Shown here one piece after another: positions 8,311 to 15,802 of a stretch of DNA of 64,000 nucleotides (its first letter is position 1; every line of letters starts with the position of its first letter). Location: assembly GCF_014207095.1 (NCBI RefSeq), contig NZ_JACHBG010000001.1, forward strand, positions 744,001-808,000. Reading direction: 5' to 3'. The translations under genes and the position numbers were made by a program. The notes beneath the pieces were generated by a model that worked only from the letters and a program-made list of their open reading frames with translations, did no database searches and was not told the DNA's origin. Source of the stretch: Martinezella lusitana (GTDB lineage: Bacteria; Pseudomonadota; Alphaproteobacteria; Rhizobiales; Rhizobiaceae).

Positions 8311-8944
8311 ACGATCTCTCGGGATTGGTCGCCGCGCTTCCGATCGCGTGCCGATCGCTGGCATCGGAGAGATCGAGGATAATCCTTGTGCCGTCTTTGG
8401 CCCTGTTGCGCAGGAAGCCGTTGTGACCCGGATAGGCCCTCAGGCTGCCTCTTTCGTGAAGTGTCTGGAGCCTGGAGCGGGAGATTGCCAACTCTGCCGC
8501 AAGCAGCCGGTCGAGCCGGAGATTCACAGAGAGTTCAGTGACCATCTCGATTTCCAGGACTGTCCAGCCGCTCGTTTCGCTCATTCTTTCCTTCGAGATG
8601 ATCGCATCCGGCGGTTCGTCGATGCGTTTTGCCTTTCGCTTCAGCCCGTCGAGATCGAATTCCTGAACACGCACCCATTCGGGGTGGCTGTGCTGCAGTG
8701 CCTCCAGCGTGTCGGGGTCAAGGTCGCGAAGGTTTCGCCGCTCGAAGAGTGTTCGGTTCCAGGTCTTGCCGCAATCCATGCATTTGTAGATGAGCCAGGC
8801 GTCGAGCTTCCTGCCATTGGCGTTGAGCCTGACCTTGCCGCTCGATCTGAAGGGCTTGAAGCTGCCGCAGGTGCTGCAGGCGATCCACGGCTGCGGCGCC
8901 GTCTGGGGAGAAATGGTCCATCGGACCCGAAGAATATTGCACAT
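8309..8944 (-). CDS. DUF1062 domain-containing protein
   Basis: A 211-residue cytoplasmic protein. The ATG at 8944 gives the family start MCNILRVRWTI; a TTG 11 codons earlier is less likely. Two cysteine pairs near the N-terminus (CSTCGSF and CMDCGKTW) suggest a zinc ribbon. A segment near residues 140-190 (LSVNLRLDRLLAAELAISRSR) resembles the S4-like or helical part reported in DUF1062 proteins. Its stop codon is inside the terminator of the convergent DUF2155 gene. The function is unknown. Confidence 0.8.
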   Translation of the reverse strand: MCNILRVRWTISPQTAPQPWIACSTCGSFKPFRSSGKVRLNANGRKLDAWLIYKCMDCGKTWNRTLFERRNLRDLDPDTLEALQHSHPEWVRVQEFDLDGLKRKAKRIDEPPDAIISKERMSETSGWTVLEIEMVTELSVNLRLDRLLAAELAISRSRLQTLHERGSLRAYPGHNGFLRNRAKDGTRIILDLSDASDRHAIGSAATNPERS

Positions 8945-9266
8945 ACCGTCTTGGTCTTCCGTCTGGAAGTCCACCAAGCTGGCAGCGAGATAAGCCCATC
9001 AGGGCACGGTATGGCGATGTTGCGGGACGGCTGAAGAGCTGAGACAGCAATGGCTGCGCAAGGCGCGTTGTGACAATGCCAAACCGGTCTCAGGCCACCA
9101 CCCGATGGACATAAGCATACGCCGGGCGAATCGTCGCCTCGACGCACTGGGTGAAACTGGATGAGACCGGTATTTACAAAGGCAAAGTGGAACCTCTACG
9201 TGCCAACGCTCTTCGCGGAGAGCGATAGCAAATAACAACCTGAGTTTGAAGCCCCTGAAGCTTCAG
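8945..9266. other. Intergenic region between the DUF1062 and DUF2167 genes
   Basis: No convincing gene is seen in these 322 bases. Short open frames on both strands lack ribosome binding sites and family motifs. A weak inverted repeat CCCTGA/TCAGGG (9253-9272) overlaps the end of the DUF2167 gene and could stop its transcript, but has no T-tract. Confidence 0.5.
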
Positions 9267-10236
9267 TCAGGGATTGTTTTCGATGTCGGTTTTGTCCTTG
9301 CGGCGAAACAGGCCGAGAATCTTGCGACCGACTGCTGCCAAGCCGATCAGGATGACGATCAGGCCTTTCTTCAACGCGAGGAGGGCGACGCCAAAACTCT
9401 TGAAAAAGCCGAGAACGACGGCAAGCAATCCAAGCTTGGCAGCCACCTTCACGCCAGCGCCGGCGGCGATCATCCCCGCCATGCTATAGGCTGCGATCTT
9501 GTCGCCATTGACGAAGTCCGCATAGCGTTTGCCGCTGTCGTATTGAACGGTGTTTATGACGTTCGGAATGGCGGTGTTGATCTGCTGCAGCTGATTGAGC
9601 CCGGCAATGAATTCGAGCTCCGTGACACCCTCACGCCCGAGAATACGTACCGAGTAGTTCAGCGTATGCTCACCGTTCTGATCCTTGCCGAAGATCAGGT
9701 CGCGAGCCCAATGCAGGGCATGGCTCGCTTTGTCGTAATGTGGCGGCTCGGCCCAGCCGACAAGCGTGATCGGATCGTAACCCTGCTGTTCGCGCTCCGG
9801 ATTTTCCTCCTTGATGGCATCCTGGATCTGCTTCAGCAGCTCATTGTAGTCCGTCGAAGCTGCATCGTCGTCGGAGACGTGGCCGCTGGATTCATAATCG
9901 ATCAGCGCCCCAGGATTGCTGGTCGACAGGCGAGTATTTTGCCGGAAAGATCATGCCAAGAATGGAGCTTGCGGCACTCTCGGGATTGCCCCAGAGCTGT
10001 ACGAGCACCTTTCTCGCGTCATCCGGATTAAGATAGTAGAATTGATCCGAAACGTTCAGCGTTGCATTTGCCGAGGAAAGCTTGATCGCGCCTTGCTGGA
10101 AATTCAACTGCTTCAGCACCGTGCCCCGCGGTCCGGCCGGTGGCTCGGCGCCGAACATGTCGTGAAAGGACTTGGCATTGGCCTGTGTTGTGGCCGCCCA
10201 CGCGGCGAGAACGGAGATTGCAAGATGTTTCTTCAA
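9267..10236 (-). pseudogene. DUF2167 membrane protein gene broken by a 2-base frameshift
   Basis: The N-terminal part (10236 to about 9906) has a signal peptide (MKKHLAISVLAAWAATTQANA) and the DUF2167 segment ILGMIFPAKYSPVDQQSWG, then runs into a stop at 9892. The rest of the family sequence continues without a stop in another frame from about 9905 to 9267: LIDYESSGHVSDDDAAS, YDPITLVGWAEPPHYDKA, LHWARDL, a C-terminal hydrophobic helix and a GLFRRK tail. Restoring two bases in the GCGCTG stretch at about 9905-9908 (expected WGALIDYE) would join both parts into about 323 residues. It is either a recent loss, a slippage hotspot or a sequencing error. Confidence 0.85.
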
Positions 10237-10313
10237 TATTCTACCTCCGGCTGTCGAGGCGAACTTAGAGCGATCTCGATCGGAATCAATTCGCTCGCAG
10301 AAATATCAACCGT

Positions 10314-10928
10314 TTAAAAGCTCAGATTGGGCGATTCCATCGCCCTTTCGAGGATTTTTGCGTAGTCGTCCTTCGGCATGTCGATAGCGCCGAACGTCTT
10401 CAGATGTTCGGTCGTGAACTGAGTGTCGAGTAGTGTAAAGCCGCGTTGCCGCAGCCGCTCCACCAGATAGACGAGGCAGATCTTGGAAGCGTCCGTGCGG
10501 CGCGAGAACATGCTCTCGCCGAAGAAGGCAGAACCCAGCGAGACGCCGTAAAGCCCTCCGACCAGCTCATTGCCTTCCCAGGCCTCGACGGAATGCGCAT
10601 GGCCAAGCTGATGTAGAATACCGTATAGCGAGCGGATCGTGTCGTTGATCCATGTGCTCGGCCGGCCGATCGTCTGTTCCGCGCAAGCCGCGATAACACC
10701 GTCGAAATCCGTATTGAAGCGGATGTCAAAGGGCTTCTGACGAATCTTCTTCGCCAGACTTTTGGATATGTGGAATGTATCGAGCGGGATGATGCCCCGC
10801 AGCTCCGGCTCAACCCAGAAGATCTCCGGATCGTCCGCCGATTCCGCCATCGGGAAAAGCCCGATGGAATAGGCGCGCAGCAAAATCTCCGGGGTAATGC
10901 CGGGACGTCTGCCGCGCGCTCCTGGCAC
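10314..10928 (-). CDS. aat: Leucyl/phenylalanyl-tRNA--protein transferase
   Basis: A 204-residue Aat enzyme, which adds Leu or Phe from aminoacyl-tRNA to proteins with N-terminal Arg or Lys and so marks them for ClpS-ClpAP degradation (N-end rule). Diagnostic segments are [41 protein letters not shown] and [18 protein letters not shown]. The start is a GTG at 10928, three bases after the accC stop, so translation is probably coupled to accC. Gene order accB-accC-aat on one strand suggests one operon. Confidence 0.95.
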   Translation of the reverse strand: MPGARGRRPGITPEILLRAYSIGLFPMAESADDPEIFWVEPELRGIIPLDTFHISKSLAKKIRQKPFDIRFNTDFDGVIAACAEQTIGRPSTWINDTIRSLYGILHQLGHAHSVEAWEGNELVGGLYGVSLGSAFFGESMFSRRTDASKICLVYLVERLRQRGFTLLDTQFTTEHLKTFGAIDMPKDDYAKILERAMESPNLSF

Positions 10929-10931
10929 AGG

Positions 10932-12278
10932 CTAGGCCGAAGTCTTGGCTAGGTAGTTTTCCAGCCAATGGATATCGTAATCGCCATTGGCGATATCCTG
11001 GTTGGAAACCAGATCCTGGAACAGCGGCAAGGTCGTCTTGATGCCGTCGACGACGAACTCATCAAGCGCACGGCGCAGACGCATCATGCACTCAACGCGG
11101 GTCCGGCCATGCACGATCAGCTTGCCGATCAAGCTGTCGTAGTAGGGCGGGATCCGGTAACCCTGATAGGCGCCGGAATCGATACGAACGCCAAGGCCGC
11201 CAGGCGCATGGAAGTGCGTTATCGTGCCGGGCGAGGGGACGAAGGTGCGGGCATCTTCGGCATTGATGCGGCATTCGATGGCGTGGCCTTGGAAATGCAC
11301 TTCATCCTGCGTCACGGAAAGACCGCCACCGGAGGCGACGCGGATCTGCTCGTGCACGAGGTCGATACCGGTAATGGCCTCCGTGACCGGATGCTCGACC
11401 TGCAGTCGGGTGTTCATTTCGATGAAATAGAACTCGCCATTCTCATAGAGGAACTCGATGGTACCGGCGCCGCGATACTTCAGCTTCTTCATGGCGTTGG
11501 CGCAGATCTGGCCGATCTTCATGCGCTGTTCGACATTGAGAGCTGGGGAGTTTGCTTCTTCCCATACCTTCTGGTGACGGCGCTGCAGCGAGCAATCACG
11601 TTCGCCGAGATGGACGGCATTGCCTTCGCCGTCGCCGAACACTTGGATCTCGATGTGGCGCGGCTTGCCGAGGTATTTTTCCATGTAGACGGATTCGTTG
11701 CCAAAGGCGGCAGCAGCCTCCGTACGTGCCGTCGACCAGGCCTCGATCAGATCCTCTTCCTTGCGGGCGACCTTCATGCCGCGGCCGCCGCCGCCGGCGG
11801 TTGCCTTGATGAGAACGGGATAGCCGATCTCGCGCGCCGTCTTCAGCGCTTCCGCTTCCGTCTTCACTTCGCCGTCGGAACCCGGAACGACCGGAATGCC
11901 GAGCTGCTGCGCCGTGGTCTTGGCGGTGATCTTGTCACCCATCAGGCGGATATGTTCTGCCGTCGGGCCGATGAAGGTAATGCCGTGCGCCTCGAGAATG
12001 TCGGCGAACTTTGCATTTTCCGAAAGGAAACCATAGCCGGGATGCACGGCATCGGCGCCGGTGATCTCGCAGGCGGCAACGATCTGGTGGATGTTGAGAT
12101 AGCTTTCGCGCGACGGCGGCGGGCCGATGCAAACGCTCTCATCCGCAAGCCGTACATGCATCGCGTCGGCATCGGCGGTGGAGTGCACCGCGACGCTCGC
12201 AATGCCGAGCTCCTTGCAGGCGCGCAGCACGCGCAGAGCGATCTCTCCGCGATTGGCTATGAGAATCTTCGAAATCAT
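10932..12278 (-). CDS. accC: Acetyl-CoA carboxylase, biotin carboxylase subunit
   Basis: A 448-residue ATP-grasp enzyme that carboxylates the biotin carried on AccB with ATP and bicarbonate, the first step of fatty acid synthesis. It begins [19 protein letters not shown]. The ATP-binding loop GGGGRGMKV is near residue 160, and the catalytic region [13 protein letters not shown] near residue 290. The ATG at 12278 matches the usual family start; an ATG two codons upstream (12284) is an alternative. It starts 10 bases after accB and is followed closely by aat. Confidence 0.97.
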   Translation of the reverse strand: MISKILIANRGEIALRVLRACKELGIASVAVHSTADADAMHVRLADESVCIGPPPSRESYLNIHQIVAACEITGADAVHPGYGFLSENAKFADILEAHGITFIGPTAEHIRLMGDKITAKTTAQQLGIPVVPGSDGEVKTEAEALKTAREIGYPVLIKATAGGGGRGMKVARKEEDLIEAWSTARTEAAAAFGNESVYMEKYLGKPRHIEIQVFGDGEGNAVHLGERDCSLQRRHQKVWEEANSPALNVEQRMKIGQICANAMKKLKYRGAGTIEFLYENGEFYFIEMNTRLQVEHPVTEAITGIDLVHEQIRVASGGGLSVTQDEVHFQGHAIECRINAEDARTFVPSPGTITHFHAPGGLGVRIDSGAYQGYRIPPYYDSLIGKLIVHGRTRVECMMRLRRALDEFVVDGIKTTLPLFQDLVSNQDIANGDYDIHWLENYLAKTSA

Positions 12279-12288
12279 TGGCATGGGC

Positions 12289-12762
12289 TTACTCGATGAC
12301 TACGAGGGCTTCGCCGTACTCGACAGGGCTTCCGTCCTGAACGACGATCTCGGTTACCGTGCCGGACTTCGGCGCAGGGATCTGGTTCATCGTCTTCATG
12401 GCTTCGATGATCAGAAGCGTCTGGCCTTCCTTGACGGTTGCGCCGACCTGAACGAACGAAGCTGCACCGGGAGCCGGCGCGAGGTAAGCCGTGCCGACCA
12501 TCGGCGCGCTGACGACGTTATCCGGATTGCGGGTCTTGCCTGCCGGAGCCGCAGCAGCCGGCACCGCGGCAGCAGCTGCTGGAGCCGCATATGCAACGGG
12601 AGCTGCGATCGGCGCCTGAACATACTGCGTGTTGCCTGCGCGAGACACACGAATGCGCAGATCTTCCTGTTCGACTTCGATCTCGGTCAGATCCGTATCG
12701 TTGAGGATGTTGGCGAGATCGCGAATCAGCGCCTGGTCGATACCCGATTTCTTTTCAGCCAT
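12289..12762 (-). CDS. accB: Acetyl-CoA carboxylase biotin carboxyl carrier protein
   Basis: A 157-residue carrier protein. An N-terminal helical segment (residues 1-45) is followed by an Ala/Pro-rich flexible linker (about 50-75), then the biotinyl domain. The biotinylated lysine is K123 in EAMKTMNQI. The position after AMK is T rather than the M of many homologues. It shuttles carboxybiotin between AccC and the AccAD carboxyltransferase. It lies between aroQ and accC on the same strand, 24 bases after aroQ. Confidence 0.97.
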   Translation of the reverse strand: MAEKKSGIDQALIRDLANILNDTDLTEIEVEQEDLRIRVSRAGNTQYVQAPIAAPVAYAAPAAAAAVPAAAAPAGKTRNPDNVVSAPMVGTAYLAPAPGAASFVQVGATVKEGQTLLIIEAMKTMNQIPAPKSGTVTEIVVQDGSPVEYGEALVVIE

Positions 12763-12786
12763 TGGATTTCTTGCCCTGTATTTTTG

Positions 12787-13224
12787 TTATTGGGTGATGG
12801 ATTTCAGCGCTTGAAGCGCCAGGATGTAACTGTGAGGTCCGAAACCGCAGATCATGCCCTTTGCAGCAGGCGCGATCATCGATTTATGCCGGAACTCTTC
12901 GCGTGCGTGGATATTGGAGATGTGCACCTCTACCACGGGAATGGAAATGGCACGAATAGCATCGTGCAATGCGATCGACGTATGGCCATAAGCGCCCGGG
13001 TTGATGGCAACGCCGGCAGCCTTGTCGCCCGCCTCGTGCATCCAGTCGACCAGCACACCTTCGTGATTGCTCTGGCGGAAATCGATGATGAAGCCCAGGC
13101 TTTCGCCCGCCGCTTTGCAATCTGCCTCGATATCCTTGAGCGTCTTGCCGCCATAGATGCCCGGCTCGCGCTTGCCGAGAGCATTCAAATTGGGTCCGTT
13201 GAGGACAAAAATAGTTTGCGCCAT
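12787..13224 (-). CDS. aroQ: Type II 3-dehydroquinate dehydratase
   Basis: A 145-residue type II enzyme of the shikimate pathway that dehydrates 3-dehydroquinate to 3-dehydroshikimate. Family marks are VLNGPNLNALGKREPGIYG near the N-terminus (with the catalytic Tyr), NPGAYGHTSIALHDAI and the catalytic His segment EVHISNIHAREEFR. The ATG at 13224 is chosen over a longer frame from 13251 because it gives the standard MAQTIFVLNGP start. It heads the aroQ-accB-accC-aat run, an order seen in many alphaproteobacteria. Confidence 0.96.
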   Translation of the reverse strand: MAQTIFVLNGPNLNALGKREPGIYGGKTLKDIEADCKAAGESLGFIIDFRQSNHEGVLVDWMHEAGDKAAGVAINPGAYGHTSIALHDAIRAISIPVVEVHISNIHAREEFRHKSMIAPAAKGMICGFGPHSYILALQALKSITQ

Positions 13225-13408
13225 CAGTGGTTCCGTCAAAGTACAGCGCAACCTATAGACTCCCGAGGCCTTGTAGGAAAGCCCCGGATCGTAGGTTGCG
13301 CGTCTCTAGATGTGGAAACGCCGCGATTTTGGCATTTTTGAGCCCTGCCAAAACAGGCGGAGCTGCTGCTGTACCTCGAATGCGGCGCCAGACGCTGGGA
13401 TAGGAGCG

Positions 13409-14176
13409 TCAGCAGGAGGTCTTGCCGCAGCTGCGGACATTGGCGATCTTCTGCTTTATGGCCTCAAGCCCGATGGCGCCGGAAATGGTTTCGTTGCCAA
13501 TGACATAGGCCGGGGTGCCGGTTACGTTGAGATCCGTGGCGAGCTGGTAGGTCGCCTTGATCATGTCGTTGTTCGGGCTCTTCGCCATTTCCCCGCGGAG
13601 CGCCGCTTCGGTGACGCCGAGAGATGTCCCTACTTCGATGGCGCTGTCTTCCGACGCACGGCCGTCGCTGCTCAGCAGTTTGTGATGGAACTGCGCATAT
13701 TTTTCCGGAGCGAGCTTGCGGAAGGCATCGGAAACCCGCGATGCGGCGACCGAATCCGCACCGAGGATCGGAAGCTCCTTCAGAACGAAGCGCACATCCT
13801 TGTCCTGCTTCAGCAGCTTGTCCATGTCGCCGAGCGCATGACGGCAGTAGGTGCAGTTATAGTCGAAGAACTCGACGACCGTGATGCTGCCCTGTGGGTT
13901 GCCGATCGCGACATCGTCCTTAGAGTTGAAGATGGCGTCCTTGTTCTGGGTGATGATCTGAGCCGATTGGGCGAGGCGGGCTTCATCCTGCTTCTTTTCG
14001 AGCGAGGCCTGCGCGTCCAGCAGCACTTCCGGATGTTCGACGAGGTATTGCTTGATGAATTCGCCGATTTCCTTCTTCTGCTGCTCGTCCAGCGCGGCGG
14101 CGGGCTGGATCGCGGCGAAGGATGCTGTGAGGGCAATCGCCGAAACCGTCAGCAGGCTCTTGAAAGAAAAGGTCAT
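13409..14176 (-). CDS. DsbA family thiol:disulfide oxidoreductase
   Basis: A 255-residue periplasmic protein with a signal peptide (MTFSFKSLLTVSAIALTAS then PAAA, cleavage near residue 29). An N-terminal helical region (about 30-85, KEIGEFIKQYLVEHPEVLLDA) resembles the trimerisation part of ScsC-like proteins. A thioredoxin fold follows with active-site C108-T-Y-C111 after VVEFFDYN, and the cis-proline loop TGTPAYVIG near residue 220. Two extra cysteines end the protein (SCGKTSC). It could oxidise or isomerise disulfides in exported proteins. It is divergent from the aminotransferase gene. Confidence 0.9.
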   Translation of the reverse strand: MTFSFKSLLTVSAIALTASFAAIQPAAALDEQQKKEIGEFIKQYLVEHPEVLLDAQASLEKKQDEARLAQSAQIITQNKDAIFNSKDDVAIGNPQGSITVVEFFDYNCTYCRHALGDMDKLLKQDKDVRFVLKELPILGADSVAASRVSDAFRKLAPEKYAQFHHKLLSSDGRASEDSAIEVGTSLGVTEAALRGEMAKSPNNDMIKATYQLATDLNVTGTPAYVIGNETISGAIGLEAIKQKIANVRSCGKTSC

Positions 14177-14356
14177 TGGGTCCTCGTTTGATTCATGCGG
14201 AGAGGTCATTCTCGGATGCGGCATACCATCGCCGGGTTAACATCGGCAAATATGGATCGCAATCTACGGCGCATGCTTATTTCCAGAAACAGGAATTTTC
14301 ACGGCAAAGCCGCAGTCGCAGGATTGTGAACGCTCCAATATTGCGGCAAATGTCGC

Positions 14357-15544
14357 ATGACGATCAGACCGAAGAGAGAATTGATCTTGTTTTCCCTATC
14401 CAAGCGCAGTGATGTCGAACCCTTCCACGCCATGGATGTGCTTGCCGAGGCGACCCGGCGGCGCCAGGCCGGACATCCTGTCATTTCGATGGCGGTCGGT
14501 CAGCCTTCCTATCCGGCGCCACAGGCGGCCCTGGAGGCGGCGCGTGCAGCCCTTGATCATGGCAGGATAGGTTATACGGATTCCCTTGGCACATTGGCGC
14601 TGCGTCAAGCGCTTTCCACACACTACAAGACGCGTCACGGACTATCGATCGATCCCAAACGCATCGCGGTCACGACCGGATCGTCGGCCGGCTTCAATCT
14701 CGCGTTCCTGACCCTGTTCGACGTCGGCGACAGCGTTGCCATCGCTCGCCCCGGCTATCCTGCCTATCGCAATATACTTGGCGCACTGGGCCTCGATGTC
14801 GTGGAAGTGCCGGTGACGGAGGAGACGCAGTTCACGCTGACGCCGGAAAGCCTCGAGGCTGCGCAGAGCGCCAGTGGCAAGCGGCTGAAGGGCGTGCTGC
14901 TGGCAAGCCCGGCCAACCCCACGGGCACCGTGACGGGCAGGGCGGCGCTCAAAGCTCTCGCGGATTACTGCGATGAACGCTCGATCGCCTTTATCTCCGA
15001 TGAAATCTATCACGGGCTCACCTTTGTCGGCGAAGAGACGAGCGCGCTGGAGCTGACGGATGAAGCCATCGTCATCAACTCCTTCTCGAAATACTTCTGC
15101 ATGACCGGCTGGCGTATCGGCTGGATGGTGTTGCCGGAGCGGCTGGTGCGGCCCGTCGAACGCGTTGCCCAGAGCCATTATATTTCCGCGCCGGAACTTT
15201 CCCAGATCGCTGCCGAGGCCGCGCTCGGAGCCGAAGCCGAACTCGATGTCTATCGTGAGAGCTATGGCCGCAACCGCGATTTCCTCATGCGTCGCCTGCC
15301 GGAAATCGGCTTTCACATCGCATCGCCGATGGATGGCGCTTTCTACGCCTACGTCGACGTCAGCCGCTTTACCAATGACAGCATGGTCTTTGCGCGCAAG
15401 ATGCTCGCGGAAATCAATGTGGCCGCGACGCCTGGCCTCGATTTCGATCCCGTTGAAGGGCATCGGGTGATGCGGATTTCCTATGCCGGCTCGAATGCCG
15501 AGATTGAAGAAGCCACCGCGCGTATGGCCAACTGGCTGAAATAG
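14357..15544 (+). CDS. Class I/II pyridoxal-phosphate-dependent aminotransferase
   Basis: A 395-residue fold-type I aminotransferase. The PLP-binding lysine is K245 in INSFSKYFCMTGWRIGW. Other family marks are SMAVGQPSYPAP, the ASPANPTGT segment, SDEIYHG with the PLP-contacting Asp and Tyr, and the C-terminal carboxylate-binding Arg in HRVMRISYAGS. It resembles aspartate- or alanine-type transaminases of subgroup I-gamma, but the donor and acceptor cannot be told. The first in-frame ATG is 14357; a TTG at about 14384 would give a shorter start. Confidence 0.88.
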   Translation: MTIRPKRELILFSLSKRSDVEPFHAMDVLAEATRRRQAGHPVISMAVGQPSYPAPQAALEAARAALDHGRIGYTDSLGTLALRQALSTHYKTRHGLSIDPKRIAVTTGSSAGFNLAFLTLFDVGDSVAIARPGYPAYRNILGALGLDVVEVPVTEETQFTLTPESLEAAQSASGKRLKGVLLASPANPTGTVTGRAALKALADYCDERSIAFISDEIYHGLTFVGEETSALELTDEAIVINSFSKYFCMTGWRIGWMVLPERLVRPVERVAQSHYISAPELSQIAAEAALGAEAELDVYRESYGRNRDFLMRRLPEIGFHIASPMDGAFYAYVDVSRFTNDSMVFARKMLAEINVAATPGLDFDPVEGHRVMRISYAGSNAEIEEATARMANWLK

Positions 15545-15569
15545 AATCTCCGATCAATGGGTTGCGCCT

Positions 15570-15593
15570 GCCTGCGAAAGTGATTTCGCAGGC
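15570..15593 (+). terminator. Hairpin after the aminotransferase gene
   Basis: A 10-bp perfect stem GCCTGCGAAA / TTTCGCAGGC with a GTGA loop lies 26 bases after the stop. There is no T-tract, so it may protect the 3' end or act with Rho rather than terminate alone. Confidence 0.5.
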
Positions 15594-15742
15594 TGCGAAC
15601 ATCGTTTCCCGCGTGATCTCTAGACTGGAGCCGCCAGGCGTTCGTGGACGCGCTTAGCGCTCCATGCCGCTGCTTTGCGCGTTTCTGGACGGGAGGCTGC
15701 TGGGCGCTTTCTCCCGGAATTGCTCTCACCGATCTGCCGAAA

Positions 15743-15774
15743 CGAAAATCCGGCCGCGTCGCCACGGCCGGATT
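15743..15774 (-). terminator. Terminator of rne
   Basis: On the minus strand a 10-bp stem AATCCGGCCG / CGGCCGGATT is followed by TTTTCG. It lies 29 bases after the rne stop. Confidence 0.8.
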
Positions 15775-15802
15775 ACAATCAATCAGTCTCTATCTGCTGC
15801 TC

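Noticed and set aside
8999..9238. 79-codon minus-strand frame between the DUF1062 and DUF2167 genes
   Set aside because: Arg/Ser-rich translation with no motif or ribosome binding site.
9246..10031. 261-codon plus-strand frame opposite the DUF2167 gene
   Set aside because: The minus strand carries clear DUF2167 sequence in two frames, so this frame is a shadow of it.
10968..12299. 443-codon plus-strand frame opposite accC
   Set aside because: Shadow of accC; no ribosome binding site or motifs.
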